DNA of 37,633 nt from Methylobacter sp. GTDB taxonomy: Bacteria; Pseudomonadota; Gammaproteobacteria; Methylococcales; Methylomonadaceae. Below are positions 7,564 through 16,801 of this stretch, one piece after another. The DNA is taken from contig PERF01000012.1 of the NCBI GenBank assembly GCA_002928495.1, positions 1 to 37,633 of the forward strand, given 5' to 3'. A program made the position numbers and the translations under genes. Every line of letters starts with the position of its first letter. Within the stretch, counting starts at the first letter, position 1. Under the pieces are notes generated by a model. The model was not told where the DNA came from and made no database searches. It saw only the letters and a list, made by a program, of their open reading frames with translations.

Positions 7564-8643
7564 TTACACGCTATCAATCGCATTTAATTCCTCAAACGCT
7601 TGCGCCAAGCGTTCCGCCATGCTGGTTTGGGCGGCACGTAGCCAGACGCGTGGGTCGTAATATTTTTTGTTGGGTTTATCCTCGCCCTCGGGATTGCCGA
7701 TCTGGCCTTGCAGGTAGCCTTCATGTTCCAGATAGTAGTGGCGGATACCGTCCCAGAACGCCCATTGGGTATCGGTATCGATATTCATTTTGATGACGCC
7801 GTAGCTGATCGATTCTTTAATTTCCGCCGCGCTGGAACCGGAGCCGCCATGGAACACAAAGTTCAGCGAATTAGGCGGCAGGCCGAATTTTTCCGAGACA
7901 TAAGCCTGCGAATTAGCCAGGATGACCGGCGTTAATTTAACATTCCCGGGCTTGTAAACGCCGTGCACGTTGCCGAATGAGGCGGCAATGGTAAAGTTGG
8001 GACTGATTTTGATGAGCTGTTCATAGGCATAAGCAACATCTTCAGGCTGGGTGTAAAGCGATGATTGGTTAACGTGGGTGTTATCCACACCGTCTTCTTC
8101 CCCACCGGTCACGCCGAGTTCGATTTCCAGCGTCATGCCTAGCTTGGTCATGCGTTCCAGGTAGTGGCCGCAGATTTCAATGTTTTCGTGCAGGCTTTCT
8201 TCCGATAAGTCCAGCATGTGCGAGCTGAATAACGGTTTGCCGGTAGTCTCAAAGTATTGTTCACCGGCATCCAGCAGTCCGTCGATCCAGGGCAACAGTT
8301 TTTTAGCGGCGTGGTCGGTATGCAGAATAACCGGAACGCCGTAAGCTTCGGCAACCGTATGTACATGGCGGGCACCCGCGATTGCGCCTAGGATTTGGCT
8401 TTGTTGGCCGTCCAGTTTCAAGCCTTTACCGGCGACAAATTGGGCGCCGCCGTTGGAAAACTGGATGATGACGGCGGATTTGGCTTTGGCTGCCGCTTCC
8501 AGTACGGTGTTAATGGAATCGCTGCCGACGACATTGACGGCGGGTAAGGCGAATTGATTGGCCTTGGCAATGGTGAAGATGGTTTGCACATCCTGGCCGG
8601 TGACAACGCCGGGTTTTACGCTGTCTGAAATTTTTTGAGGCAT
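7564..8643 (-). CDS. fbaA: Class II fructose-bisphosphate aldolase
   Basis: This zinc-dependent aldolase reversibly splits fructose 1,6-bisphosphate into dihydroxyacetone phosphate and glyceraldehyde 3-phosphate. With the start at 8643 it has 359 residues, exactly the length of Escherichia coli FbaA, and aligns from the N-terminus (PQKISDSVKPGVVTGQDVQ). HTDHAA (D110, H111) supplies the catalytic aspartate and a zinc ligand, and GGEEDGVDN, GNVHGVYKPGN, FHGGSGSS and KMNIDTDTQWA are the other class IIA signatures. The frame continues upstream to 8730, but AGGAG ten bases before the ATG at 8643 decides the start. Its neighbours are a divergent cbbR-like regulator, then pyk and gap, forming a lower-glycolysis or sugar-phosphate cluster. 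In a ribulose-monophosphate or Calvin cycle organism it would serve carbon fixation as well as glycolysis. Confidence 0.97.
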   Translation of the reverse strand: MPQKISDSVKPGVVTGQDVQTIFTIAKANQFALPAVNVVGSDSINTVLEAAAKAKSAVIIQFSNGGAQFVAGKGLKLDGQQSQILGAIAGARHVHTVAEAYGVPVILHTDHAAKKLLPWIDGLLDAGEQYFETTGKPLFSSHMLDLSEESLHENIEICGHYLERMTKLGMTLEIELGVTGGEEDGVDNTHVNQSSLYTQPEDVAYAYEQLIKISPNFTIAASFGNVHGVYKPGNVKLTPVILANSQAYVSEKFGLPPNSLNFVFHGGSGSSAAEIKESISYGVIKMNIDTDTQWAFWDGIRHYYLEHEGYLQGQIGNPEGEDKPNKKYYDPRVWLRAAQTSMAERLAQAFEELNAIDSV

Positions 8644-8796
8644 CTTAAGTTTGCTCCTGGGTTTGAATGTTCTAGGGGTGGTGCCGGATCGCGTTAACTG
8701 CCGTTCCATAGGAACTTGCCGGTTAATCATTGATCCTTGAAGTGGGATAAATTATTGCACGGCTGGTGCGTATTGAATACCGGCTTGCCGAAATAG

Positions 8797-8818
8797 GTGT
8801 TTTCAGGCTTGAAAACGC
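8797..8818. promoter_or_regulatory. Candidate LysR-type operator (7-bp perfect dyad) between fbaA and cbbR
   Basis: GTTTTCA at 8799-8805 and TGAAAAC at 8810-8816 form a perfect dyad around GGCT. G8797 and C8818 add one further pair across a T/G mismatch. It fits the T-N11-A dyad layout of LysR regulator sites, lies about 65 bases before the cbbR GTG and about 155 bases before fbaA, and sits in the divergent 238-base promoter region. This is the expected place for a LysR protein to control itself and its neighbour. The binding role is inferred. Confidence 0.45.
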
Positions 8819-8881
8819 TTAAAAAATAACGCATAAATAGCAGGGCTATAACAATAATAAAAAAGCATCCGGGAGTCTGCT

Positions 8882-9787
8882 GTGAATGTAACATTAAGGC
8901 AATTAGCGGTTTTTGAAATGGTGGCGCGGCATTTGAGCTTTACCCGCGCAGCGGAGGAGTTGCTGCTGACACAACCCGCCGTATCCATGCAGATCAAGCA
9001 GATAGAGGACGAAATCGGTTTGGATTTATTTGAGCGCTTAGGGCGCAAAATTTATTTGACCGAAACCGGGGTAGAGCTGTATCGGCTGAGCCGGGAAATT
9101 AGCGCCAAGTTGCTGGAGGCCGATTCCATTGTTGATGAGATCAAAGGCGCCGACGGTGGACGCCTGCTGGTGGCAGTGGCGAGCACCGTGCAGTATTTTG
9201 CGATCCGCTTATTGGCAGGATTTTGCGAACGCTACCCCAAAGTCAATATCAATTTGAAAGTGACCAATCAAAAGGGCTTGCTACAGCTTTTGGAAAACAA
9301 CGAGACCGATATTGCGCTGATGGGCGAGCCGCCGGAAGGCTTGGATTTGTTATCGGAACCCTTACTGGACAATCCGCTGGTGGTCATCGCGCCATCGAAT
9401 CATCATCTGCGCGCTAAACAAAACATTGCTTTGCAGGCGCTTAAAAACGAAGTATTTCTAATGCGCGAACAAGGCTCGGGCACGCGTACTTCCACGGAGC
9501 GTTTTTTTTCTGAAAACGGCTTTAAGATTTCCGCCAGTATGGAGGTTAACAATAACGGCGCGATTAAGCTCGGCGTTGAAGAAGGCTTGGGCTTGGGCAT
9601 CGTATCCCAGCACACTATCGATATAGAAGTTAAAACCGGCCGGCTGGTGATTCTGGATGTAAACTATTTTCCGCTGATGCGTAAATGGTACATGGTGCGC
9701 CGGTCCGGAAAAAGGTTATCGGTTGTCGCGGCGGCATTTGAAAACTTTGTCCGTAAAGAAAAGCACAATTATGTGCGTTTTCCTTAA
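8882..9787 (+). CDS. cbbR: LysR-family transcriptional regulator, CbbR-like
   Basis: This 301-residue LysR-type regulator has an N-terminal winged helix (about 3-62: LRQLAVFEMVARHLSFTRAA, then QPAVSMQIKQIEDEIG). A linker helix and the two-lobed effector domain follow (about 90-295, with GRLLVAVASTVQYFA and the hinge region MREQGSGTRTSTERFF). The DNA-binding part and EQGSGTR closely resemble CbbR, the activator of Calvin-cycle genes that senses metabolites such as NADPH or phosphorylated sugars. The start is GTG at 8882, preceded by CGGGAG at good distance. It is divergent from fbaA and convergent with pyk. No RuBisCO gene lies in the window, so here it probably controls the fba/gap/pyk group. 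The gene symbol is by similarity; related names such as RbcR or CysB-like regulators are less likely. Confidence 0.8.
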   Translation: MNVTLRQLAVFEMVARHLSFTRAAEELLLTQPAVSMQIKQIEDEIGLDLFERLGRKIYLTETGVELYRLSREISAKLLEADSIVDEIKGADGGRLLVAVASTVQYFAIRLLAGFCERYPKVNINLKVTNQKGLLQLLENNETDIALMGEPPEGLDLLSEPLLDNPLVVIAPSNHHLRAKQNIALQALKNEVFLMREQGSGTRTSTERFFSENGFKISASMEVNNNGAIKLGVEEGLGLGIVSQHTIDIEVKTGRLVILDVNYFPLMRKWYMVRRSGKRLSVVAAAFENFVRKEKHNYVRFP

Positions 9788-9795
9788 AGCGAAAC

Positions 9796-9840
9796 CCGCC
9801 CGTCATCCGAAATCTAGGAGACGATCCCGGAACCGGGCGG
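9796..9840. terminator. Possible bidirectional terminator between cbbR and pyk
   Basis: CCGCCCG at 9796-9802 pairs perfectly with CGGGCGG at 9834-9840, and a smaller CCCG-GAAC-CGGG hairpin is nested at 9826-9837. The two convergent genes stop just outside (cbbR at 9787, pyk at 9853). On the minus strand the stem is followed by GGTTTCGCTTT, only moderately T-rich. The 31-base loop weakens the call. Confidence 0.4.
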
Positions 9841-9852
9841 AAAACTAAGCGG

Positions 9853-11289
9853 TTAGGTCAAGCCTTGACCAACAATGACCACCTTCAGTGCATTGGTGCC
9901 GCCTTGCACGCCGGTTAAATCGCCTTTGGTGATAATAAAACGGTCGCCCATTTTTGCATGCCCGCGTTTTTTTAGTTTGGCAACAATCAAGCGGTTAATT
10001 TCGGCATGATCTTGCGCTTCCGTGCTGAAATACACCGGAAAAACTCCCCGGTACAAGGTAACCTTGCCCAAGGTTTTATGCTGGCTGCTGAAAGCAAAAA
10101 TCGGGATGGCGGAACTGATGCGGGACATCCATAACGTGGTTGCACCGGATTCGGTTAAAGCCGCAATACCGTTAATTTTACTGTGGTTAGCCATGTACAT
10201 GGCGGACATGGCGATGCCCTCGTCCACACGGTCAAATGACAAGGTTACCCGGTGGTCGGAAATTCTGACTATAGGTTGTTTTTCCGCTTCTATGCAGACC
10301 CGGTGCATGGCTTCCACCGCTTTGATAGGATATTTTCCGGAAGCGGTCTCCGCCGACAACATGATGGCATCGGTGCCGTCGTAAATGGCATTGGCGACAT
10401 CGAAAACTTCCGCCCGTGTCGGAATAGGGTTTTCGATCATCGACTCCATCATTTGCGTGGCGGTGATGGCGATGCGGTTTAGTTCGCGCGCACGCTTAAT
10501 CATACGTTTTTGCTCGGCCGGCAGGTGGGCGTCACCGATTTCCACGCCCAGATCGCCGCGCGCCACCATAATGGCGTCGGATGCCAGAATAATTTCATCC
10601 AGCACCTCAATGGCTTCGGCACGTTCAACCTTGGCGACAATGGCGGCATGGCAGCCGGCCTCCAGCAGCAATCGGCGGGCTTTATGCAAGTCGTCTCCGC
10701 TACGCGGAAACGAGATCGCCACATAATCCGCTTCGATTTTGGCGATGGTTTTAATGTCTTCTTTATCCTTGTCGGTCAACGCCGGCGCGGATAGGCCGCC
10801 ACCCATCAGGTTAATGCCTTTATTGTTGGATAGATCACCGCCGACTACTACCTTGCAGTCGACGCGCATGCCGTCGATGTTTTCCACATCCAAGACCACG
10901 CGTCCATCATCCAGCAACAGGCGGCTGCCCGGTTTGACTTCCTGCGCCAGCGGTGCATAGGTGATGCCGACTTGGGTGTTATCGCCGGCAGTCGGATCCA
11001 AGTTGATATCCAGGGCAAAATTCTGCCCTTCGTGTAAAAAAACTTTGTTTTCCTTAAACCGGGCAATACGGATTTTGGGGCCTTGCAGGTCGGCCAGAAT
11101 GCCAACCAGGCGGCCGGTTTTTTTACTCAGTTCGCGCACGGCATTGGCCCGGTCAATATGGTCTTGCGCCGAGCCATGGGAAAAGTTTAAACGGACAACG
11201 TCCACACCGGCGCTAAATAAACCTTCCAATACGCCCGCCTTATCGGTTGCAGGACCTAATGTCGCTAGAATTTTGGTTCGTCTTAGCAT
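9853..11289 (-). CDS. pyk: Pyruvate kinase
   Basis: This enzyme converts phosphoenolpyruvate and ADP to pyruvate and ATP. It has 478 residues, normal for a bacterial enzyme. MLRRTKILATLGPATD starts the barrel domain, and VVRLNFSHGS holds the substrate-binding arginine and asparagine. IVAKVERAEAIEVLDEII provides the catalytic lysine and the metal-binding glutamate, with VARGDLGVEIG and ATQMMESM next. SAETASGKYPIKAVE leads into the C-terminal allosteric domain, where the closing residues GVQGGTNALKVVIVG are typical. The frame is open to 11367, but family alignment and an AAGAG upstream favour the ATG at 11289. It lies 20 bases downstream of gap and is surely cotranscribed with it. In many autotrophs and methylotrophs the order is gap-pgk-pyk-fba; pgk is missing here. 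Confidence 0.96.
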   Translation of the reverse strand: MLRRTKILATLGPATDKAGVLEGLFSAGVDVVRLNFSHGSAQDHIDRANAVRELSKKTGRLVGILADLQGPKIRIARFKENKVFLHEGQNFALDINLDPTAGDNTQVGITYAPLAQEVKPGSRLLLDDGRVVLDVENIDGMRVDCKVVVGGDLSNNKGINLMGGGLSAPALTDKDKEDIKTIAKIEADYVAISFPRSGDDLHKARRLLLEAGCHAAIVAKVERAEAIEVLDEIILASDAIMVARGDLGVEIGDAHLPAEQKRMIKRARELNRIAITATQMMESMIENPIPTRAEVFDVANAIYDGTDAIMLSAETASGKYPIKAVEAMHRVCIEAEKQPIVRISDHRVTLSFDRVDEGIAMSAMYMANHSKINGIAALTESGATTLWMSRISSAIPIFAFSSQHKTLGKVTLYRGVFPVYFSTEAQDHAEINRLIVAKLKKRGHAKMGDRFIITKGDLTGVQGGTNALKVVIVGQGLT

Positions 11290-11309
11290 GGGTGTTTTCT
11301 CTTTATAAA

Positions 11310-12323
11310 TTATTGTGCGTTCATCAAGGCGCTGGTGGTATCCAGCATGCGGTTGGAGAAGCCCCACTCGTTATCATACCACGACAATACCTTGACAAAA
11401 TTGCCGTCCATGACTTTGGTTGAAGGTGCTTCGTAAATGGAAGACGCCGGGTTATGGTTAAAATCGATGGAAACCAGAGGCTTGGTGTTGATCTCCAAAA
11501 TGCCTTTGAGATAACTTTCGGAGGCAGCCAGCAATATGGCGTCTATTTCTTCCTTGCTGGTGCTTTTGGCCGCTTGGAAAGTTAAATCGACAACTGAAAC
11601 GTTAATAGTCGGCACGCGCATGGCAAAACCGTCCAATTTACCCGACAGTTCCGGCAGCACCAGGCCGACTGCCGCGGCCGCGCCGGTTTTGGTAGGGATC
11701 ATCGATTGCGTGGCGGAACGGGCGCGGCGTAAATCGCTATGGAACACATCAGTCAGTACCTGGTCGTTGGTATACGAGTGAATGGTAGTCATCAAACCGT
11801 GGACCACGCCCAAGGCTTCGTGCAAGGGTTTGACCAGCGGCGCCAGGCAGTTGGTGGTGCAAGAGGCATTGGAAATCACGGTATCCGCGGCTTTAAGCGT
11901 GCCGTGGTTAACGCCGTAAACAATGGTGGCGTCCACATCATTGCCGCCGGGCGCGGAGATTATCACTTTTTTCGCGCCGGCGCTAAGGTGCGCCGAGGCT
12001 TTGGCTTTGCTGGTGAACAGTCCGGTACATTCATGGACGACATCAATGCCCAAATCCCCCCATGGCAATTTGGACGGGTCGCGTTCGGAAAAAACCCGGA
12101 TGCGGTCGCCGTGGATGATGATGTAATCGCCGTCGACGGTAACCTCAAAGGGAAATTTGCCGTGCACGGAATCGTATTGAGTCAGATGGGCGTTGGTGCT
12201 GGAATCGCCCAAATCGTTGATGGCTACGATTTGGAACTCACTGGTGCGGCCGGTTTCGTAGAGGGCGCGCACGATATTACGGCCGATACGGCCATAGCCG
12301 TTGATTGCAATTTTAATTGTCAT
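11310..12323 (-). CDS. gap: Glyceraldehyde-3-phosphate dehydrogenase
   Basis: This 337-residue enzyme makes 1,3-bisphosphoglycerate from glyceraldehyde 3-phosphate, phosphate and NAD(P)+. [15 protein letters not shown] is the nucleotide-binding turn. SNASCTTNC carries the catalytic C155 and the conserved nearby threonines, and [22 protein letters not shown] and [12 protein letters not shown] are family signatures. The coenzyme loop reads [14 protein letters not shown], with an aspartate shared by the gap group that also occurs in CbbG and GapB enzymes. Preference for NAD or NADP cannot be settled here. Erythrose-4-phosphate dehydrogenase is unlikely because of the PTKTGAA segment. TAGGAG precedes the ATG. 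It is the first gene of a gap-pyk operon with its own promoter region of 119 bases after cyaA. Confidence 0.95.
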   Translation of the reverse strand: MTIKIAINGYGRIGRNIVRALYETGRTSEFQIVAINDLGDSSTNAHLTQYDSVHGKFPFEVTVDGDYIIIHGDRIRVFSERDPSKLPWGDLGIDVVHECTGLFTSKAKASAHLSAGAKKVIISAPGGNDVDATIVYGVNHGTLKAADTVISNASCTTNCLAPLVKPLHEALGVVHGLMTTIHSYTNDQVLTDVFHSDLRRARSATQSMIPTKTGAAAAVGLVLPELSGKLDGFAMRVPTINVSVVDLTFQAAKSTSKEEIDAILLAASESYLKGILEINTKPLVSIDFNHNPASSIYEAPSTKVMDGNFVKVLSWYDNEWGFSNRMLDTTSALMNAQ

Positions 12324-12393
12324 ATTAGCTCCTAAAAGGATAGATAACGGTATGGGAAGAACTTGTTTGCGATTCAGTGAGTGCTTTGGGTTG

Positions 12394-12423
12394 ACTATAC
12401 CAAAAGCGGCGGCGATTAGTCCA
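12394..12423 (-). promoter_or_regulatory. Possible sigma-70 promoter of gap-pyk
   Basis: On the minus strand TGGACT (12418-12423) and TATAGT (12394-12399) are separated by 18 bases and lie about 70 bases before the gap start. The -35 element is a weak match. No other good pair was seen in the cyaA-gap gap. Confidence 0.3.
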
Positions 12424-12442
12424 TGATGGGCAGAATCAGGAT

Positions 12443-15256
12443 TTAAGCCAGTTTGGCCTCGATTTTTTGCTTGTACGACAAATAGTGCTGGGTTTGCAAC
12501 TGCAATGGATGGCTGACATGAAACGCAGCCAGCGGTAAATCCAGATCGGTAATGTGTACCGGGTAAACCTGTTTGCTGGCGCGGAAGCCCAGCACATAAT
12601 CGTATACCGCATGAAATACCTTAGCTCCGTAGTCAAGATAAGAGAATTCCCGGTTGTTGCAATAAATGGTGTAGGCGATGCTGTTATTGATAAAACTACC
12701 GGAAATACGAATATTTAATTCCGGTTCGTCTAATTCATCAAGGTCGGGGCGCACATTGCTAAGTGATAAGACGCCAGCGGAGTTCTTAATTATTTCAAAA
12801 TAATCAATAGTTAGTTTTGTATCGGCAATATTACGGTAAAGCCGGTTTTGCAAAAACACCGCATAATTGCGCAGTAAATGATTAGGGTCGCATTTACTGT
12901 GGTGCTGCGTATGCAAAGAACCTTTTTCGTCGATGACGTAAATTTGAATGCCGTTTTTTTGCACCAGATAAAAAAATTGTATGGTTTGGGCTTTGTTATA
13001 CCGGTACAGCAAGGGAATCGGCGTGGCTTCCAACACATGGGAATCGAAGATAACCGCGCTGAAATGGGGTTGAGGGCTTGCCAGTTCTTGCATTAAGCCG
13101 GACTCGTCAGCAGCCAGTTTGAAGGCCAAGCTTTGTTGCTTGCGTTCGAACACGCAATAATTAAGGCCGGCCGGTAGAATATAACGCGGGTTGAGATGCT
13201 CCTCTGCTTGGCTGAATATTTTAAGTAAGTTATTGAATATAGAGTTTATTCTTCGGATAATGCTGTCGCTTCTGGCGGGGGTATGGCAGTCCATGGTGAA
13301 ATTAGTGCCGCTCAGTAATTGACTGTGGTTGTTGAGAATATCGGACAGGCATTCGAATAATCCTAAAATGCCGGGGAAATGGGTTAAGGTTAGTTCGCCC
13401 CAGGACGATATCGTGAGCCGGTCGATACTTTCGACAAAACAGTGACGTGCCACGCCGTAGCTTAATGGGTCGGAACGCTCGCTGATCACATGGCTACCGT
13501 CCTCTTTTACATCGGTTGCCGTCATATCCAGATTGACCATCAACATGAAAGCTTGCGGAACATTACTGTTGAGATATGGCAATAGACTGCTGTCATCGGG
13601 ACCGTTGTTATGCAGAAATTGCCGTATATGCGTTAACGTGCCATGAAGGGCGTCGTCAGTGATTTTGATGGTATCGGATGCCAAGTGCAGCTGCAAACGT
13701 CTATGGTAAAGCCCGTTGATGACAGTCCATACCAGCGTCTCGGGCAGGGAGCGACAGCGGTTAATGGGCTTATGGTCGCTATGCTCAGCCAGTTCGACAT
13801 TTCCTATGAATAATGACCATTGGTAAGCGTCGGTTTCGACAATCGAGATTTCGGTTTCCTGACTATGGATTGCAGTCCCGGTTGAGATTCGCTCAACTTT
13901 ATTAGGTTTTTTATCCAGAAAGGAGTGCAGTTTGCGTGATATGAGTTTTAAATCCTGATTGTTTTTACGTTGCGCCTCGATATGCGTGTTGGCAAAACCT
14001 TTGATCATCCTAAAGCATTGACCCAGATGTTCAATAATGACGGAGTTTTCATGAACGGCGTTGCCGATATTCCAGGATTTAACCAGCTTGAATTCATTTA
14101 ACAAGGTGTTCGGCCATTGGTGGCGGGCGGCGACTTCTTTTAGGTAATGGGCTCTGAAGTTATAAGTTTCGGTATCGGTAACCGGATTAAAGGCGTCGGC
14201 GGATTTCAGATAAAAGCATTTACGGACCAGATTCAGCCGGTTAATGCTGTCTGCTGCTTTAAGATAGCGGTCGACTTTTTGGTAAATCAGGTAATACGGG
14301 TCCAAATCCAAGACCGTAAAAGTACCCTCGTAAACGGCTTGTTTGATAGTGAAGGCCAGCCATTGTGGTTTGGGGAACTCGCTAGCGTAACATTCCATCA
14401 AAAACAGCTTGAGAATGGATTTATGCGGCGAACTGATGGCTTTGTAGAGCTGCCAAGTGGTTGCGCTGATGAATTCTTCCGCCGGAATCCGGGCCAGGCC
14501 GCCAAAATCAATCAGATCGTGCTCACCGACAAACCGGTTGTCCTGCAGGTGTTTAACGTATTCGCTATAGCGATACTCCAGGTGCGGAGGCACCAGCCAC
14601 CAGGCCGGCGTTTTGCCGGCCAAGTAAATCGATGTCCGGTAGAACTCTTCCAGTAGCAAATAATGTTGGGTTTCGCCACTGCTTTCGCTGGAAATTGGCG
14701 AAGTTTGGCCTTGGCGGAATTTCTCGCTATCCATAAGAAAAATATGCACTTCCAAGCCCAAGGTGGCCGCCCATTTTTCAATCAACCGGACTTTGTGATG
14801 CAGTTCTTCCAATTCAAGCTGGGTTAGTTCCGGATTGAAGCAAAGCCAAATATCAAGATCACTGGCTTTGGAAAAAGCAACACTGCCCACACTACCCATC
14901 AGGAACAGGCTTTCAATTGCAACACTGCGGATGGCCTTGGGTTGGCGAGGAAATTTTTTACTGAATTTTTTGGCGGCAAGAATAGCCCGGTTATCGGGTG
15001 TATAGTCAAAAATGCCCGCCGGTGTTTCGGTGGACGTAAAACCGGGTAACAGCGGATGGTTGTAATGGAACAGCAGCGGTAAAATATCCAAGAAAATGCG
15101 TTGCTTGGGCGGCAAAAAAAACTGCGTGCGCTGTTCCCGAAGCCGGTGCAAGTATTTAAAGCGCTGCTTGACGGCATTCAAGTCGCGGATTTGAATATCT
15201 TCGCCCGGTGATCCTAGCTTTATTGGCGGTAAATGGGGTGAGTCTGTCACGGTCAA
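12443..15256 (-). CDS. cyaA: Class I adenylate cyclase
   Basis: This 937-residue cytoplasmic enzyme makes cyclic AMP from ATP. The N-terminal catalytic part shows the class I (enterobacterial) nucleotidyltransferase-type motif [20 protein letters not shown] at about 120-139, with the metal-binding aspartates D133 and D135. [20 protein letters not shown] and the long regulatory C-terminal half, ending in [15 protein letters not shown], follow the same family. It is about 90 residues longer than the Escherichia coli protein. The first codon is TTG at 15256 with AGGA seven bases upstream. The nearest other starter is GTG at 15250, two codons further on, and no ATG occurs near the N-terminus. It is transcribed alone or from a promoter in the 132-base gap after dinB. 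No Crp-type receptor gene is in the window. Confidence 0.94.
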   Translation of the reverse strand: MTVTDSPHLPPIKLGSPGEDIQIRDLNAVKQRFKYLHRLREQRTQFFLPPKQRIFLDILPLLFHYNHPLLPGFTSTETPAGIFDYTPDNRAILAAKKFSKKFPRQPKAIRSVAIESLFLMGSVGSVAFSKASDLDIWLCFNPELTQLELEELHHKVRLIEKWAATLGLEVHIFLMDSEKFRQGQTSPISSESSGETQHYLLLEEFYRTSIYLAGKTPAWWLVPPHLEYRYSEYVKHLQDNRFVGEHDLIDFGGLARIPAEEFISATTWQLYKAISSPHKSILKLFLMECYASEFPKPQWLAFTIKQAVYEGTFTVLDLDPYYLIYQKVDRYLKAADSINRLNLVRKCFYLKSADAFNPVTDTETYNFRAHYLKEVAARHQWPNTLLNEFKLVKSWNIGNAVHENSVIIEHLGQCFRMIKGFANTHIEAQRKNNQDLKLISRKLHSFLDKKPNKVERISTGTAIHSQETEISIVETDAYQWSLFIGNVELAEHSDHKPINRCRSLPETLVWTVINGLYHRRLQLHLASDTIKITDDALHGTLTHIRQFLHNNGPDDSSLLPYLNSNVPQAFMLMVNLDMTATDVKEDGSHVISERSDPLSYGVARHCFVESIDRLTISSWGELTLTHFPGILGLFECLSDILNNHSQLLSGTNFTMDCHTPARSDSIIRRINSIFNNLLKIFSQAEEHLNPRYILPAGLNYCVFERKQQSLAFKLAADESGLMQELASPQPHFSAVIFDSHVLEATPIPLLYRYNKAQTIQFFYLVQKNGIQIYVIDEKGSLHTQHHSKCDPNHLLRNYAVFLQNRLYRNIADTKLTIDYFEIIKNSAGVLSLSNVRPDLDELDEPELNIRISGSFINNSIAYTIYCNNREFSYLDYGAKVFHAVYDYVLGFRASKQVYPVHITDLDLPLAAFHVSHPLQLQTQHYLSYKQKIEAKLA

Positions 15257-15263
15257 ACGGTTA

Positions 15264-15267
15264 TCCT
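15264..15267 (-). promoter_or_regulatory. Ribosome binding site supporting the TTG start of cyaA
   Basis: AGGA on the minus strand is seven bases from the TTG at 15256 and thirteen from the alternative GTG at 15250. The spacing favours the TTG. A rare start codon would keep the cyclase level low, as the TTG start of Escherichia coli cyaA is known to do. Confidence 0.6.
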
Positions 15268-15388
15268 ATTGGTGTTTACCCTAAGTATAGTTCCCCCCTT
15301 CAGCCGAAATCGTGATAAAGTTAAAAAAGTATTGTGAAAAACTTTGCTTTTGATCGCGGAATTGACAATTATTTTCTGATTGCAACGC

Positions 15389-16477
15389 TTAGAAGTTTTG
15401 AGTAAACATATCCAGTTGTTCAAAATTTTGTAAGTTCGGGCCGCTTTCCAGCGACGATAGGGATACCCCCAGCAGCCGGATTCTACGCCGGCCTGCATCC
15501 GTCCCGTTTAGCAGGCTGGCAAGGATAACAGTGGAATGGCTATTGTTGCTAAGATTGTAAGGCAAGGTTCGGCTGCGGGTGATTTGGACAAAATCGTGGT
15601 ATTTGATTTTTATCGTCAAGGTGCGGGCATATTGGTGTTGCCCATCCAATTTTGCCAAAACCTGAGTAAGCAGGTTGTGCAAGTGCGCAAGTACATCCTG
15701 AAGCTCAATAATATCCTGCTGAAACGTGGTTTCCATGCCTAGGGATTGCCGCGGCCGGTTTGGATTAACCGGGCGGGTGTCGATGCCGCGGGCAATATTG
15801 TAGTAATACTGGCCGGATTTCCCGAAGTGTTGCTGTAAAAAAGCCAGCGGCTGAGTTTTCAAATCCTTACCGGTGGCTATGCCTAAGGTTTGCATTTTTT
15901 GCGCGGTAGCTTTGCCGACACCGTGAAATTTGCCTATCGCCAGTTGTTCGATAAATGGCCCGCCTTGCTCGGGTGTTATCAAATACAGCCCGTCAGGCTT
16001 GTCCAAGTCGGACGCTATTTTGGCCAGAAATTTGTTATAAGAAATGCCGGCCGAGGCGGTCAGGCCGGTAGCCTCTTTGATCCGAGTTTTGATGGCTTTA
16101 GCGATTAAAGTGGCCGAGCCTTGGTGCCGGGAACAAGCGCTCACGTCCAAATAGGCCTCGTCCAGCGATAACGGCTCGATCAAATCGGTGTATTCGCTTA
16201 ACAGCTTGCGTATGGTGTTGGAGACCGAGCGATAGACTTCGAAGCGGGGTTTGACGAAAATAGCTTGAGGGCAAAGCCGGTAGGCATGCGAAGAGGGCAT
16301 TGCCGAGTGGATCCCGTATTGCCGGGCTTCGTAACTGCAGGTGGCCACTACCCCCCGGGAATTGGGCGAACCGCCAACGATAATGGGTTTATTGCGGTAT
16401 TGCGGAAAATCGCGCTGCTCCACCGCGGCGAAAAAAGCATCCATGTCGATATGAATGATTTTGCGCGGCGGCAGCAT
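15389..16477 (-). CDS. dinB: DNA polymerase IV (Y-family)
   Basis: This translesion polymerase has 362 residues. The palm motif HIDMDAFFAAVE at 9-20 carries D11, and SLDEAYLDVS at 104-113 carries D106 and E107, together forming the metal-binding triad. YEARQYGIHSAMP is the finger-domain signature, and the helix-hairpin-helix GKFHGVGKATAQKMQTLGI follows. The extreme C-terminus ends in QLDMFTQNF, containing a good beta-clamp binding peptide of the QLxMF type. It is the last gene of a DUF2333-DUF4389-dinB run, six bases after the preceding stop. I found no LexA-type CTG-N10-CAG site upstream of the run, so SOS control is not evident. Confidence 0.96.
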   Translation of the reverse strand: MLPPRKIIHIDMDAFFAAVEQRDFPQYRNKPIIVGGSPNSRGVVATCSYEARQYGIHSAMPSSHAYRLCPQAIFVKPRFEVYRSVSNTIRKLLSEYTDLIEPLSLDEAYLDVSACSRHQGSATLIAKAIKTRIKEATGLTASAGISYNKFLAKIASDLDKPDGLYLITPEQGGPFIEQLAIGKFHGVGKATAQKMQTLGIATGKDLKTQPLAFLQQHFGKSGQYYYNIARGIDTRPVNPNRPRQSLGMETTFQQDIIELQDVLAHLHNLLTQVLAKLDGQHQYARTLTIKIKYHDFVQITRSRTLPYNLSNNSHSTVILASLLNGTDAGRRRIRLLGVSLSSLESGPNLQNFEQLDMFTQNF

Positions 16478-16483
16478 AATTCA

Positions 16484-16798
16484 TCAGGGTTGCCCGGTCT
16501 TATGGTCCGGCAGTTCCAGATCGATGCTCGCTTGCCAGTCGGCGAAAGGGAACGGCAAAGTATCGGTGTTGTAAGTTAAAAACAGGAGAATGTGGAAGGT
16601 ATAACGGGCAAGGTTGCGGCCGAACACTAAAATGTTGGCGTTAACTTGACCGGTCAACAAAGTTGAAGCAACTTGTAACAGGATTACCGCCCATATCAGC
16701 ATTCTCACCAAGCCGCCGATAGCGGCAAAAATCAGCATAAAAAAAATGCGTTTCCACGTGCTTAATTTTTTTAGATTTTCGTTGATCTCTTCATTCAT
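16484..16798 (-). CDS. DUF4389 membrane protein
   Basis: This 104-residue protein contains one long or two closely packed hydrophobic helices (about 17-47) and a second region at about 57-74. The family ending is RYTFHILLFLTYNTDTLPFPFADW. DUF4389 proteins are common in gammaproteobacteria and have no known function. Its start lies three bases after the DUF2333 stop and its stop six bases before dinB, so it is part of a tight operon. No catalytic motif is visible. Confidence 0.85.
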   Translation of the reverse strand: MNEEINENLKKLSTWKRIFFMLIFAAIGGLVRMLIWAVILLQVASTLLTGQVNANILVFGRNLARYTFHILLFLTYNTDTLPFPFADWQASIDLELPDHKTGQP

Positions 16799-16801
16799 GA
16801 A

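Noticed and set aside
7425-7793. 122-codon open frame on the plus strand reaching into fbaA
   Set aside because: Its second half is antisense to fbaA and the first half is A+T-rich spacer; no start signal or domain supports it.
11739-12335. 198-codon open frame on the plus strand opposite gap
   Set aside because: It lies within the conserved gap gene; the translated sequence is a shadow with no recognisable domain.
14147-14656. 169-codon open frame on the plus strand opposite cyaA
   Set aside because: It is antisense to the coding region of the adenylate cyclase and shows no motif of its own.
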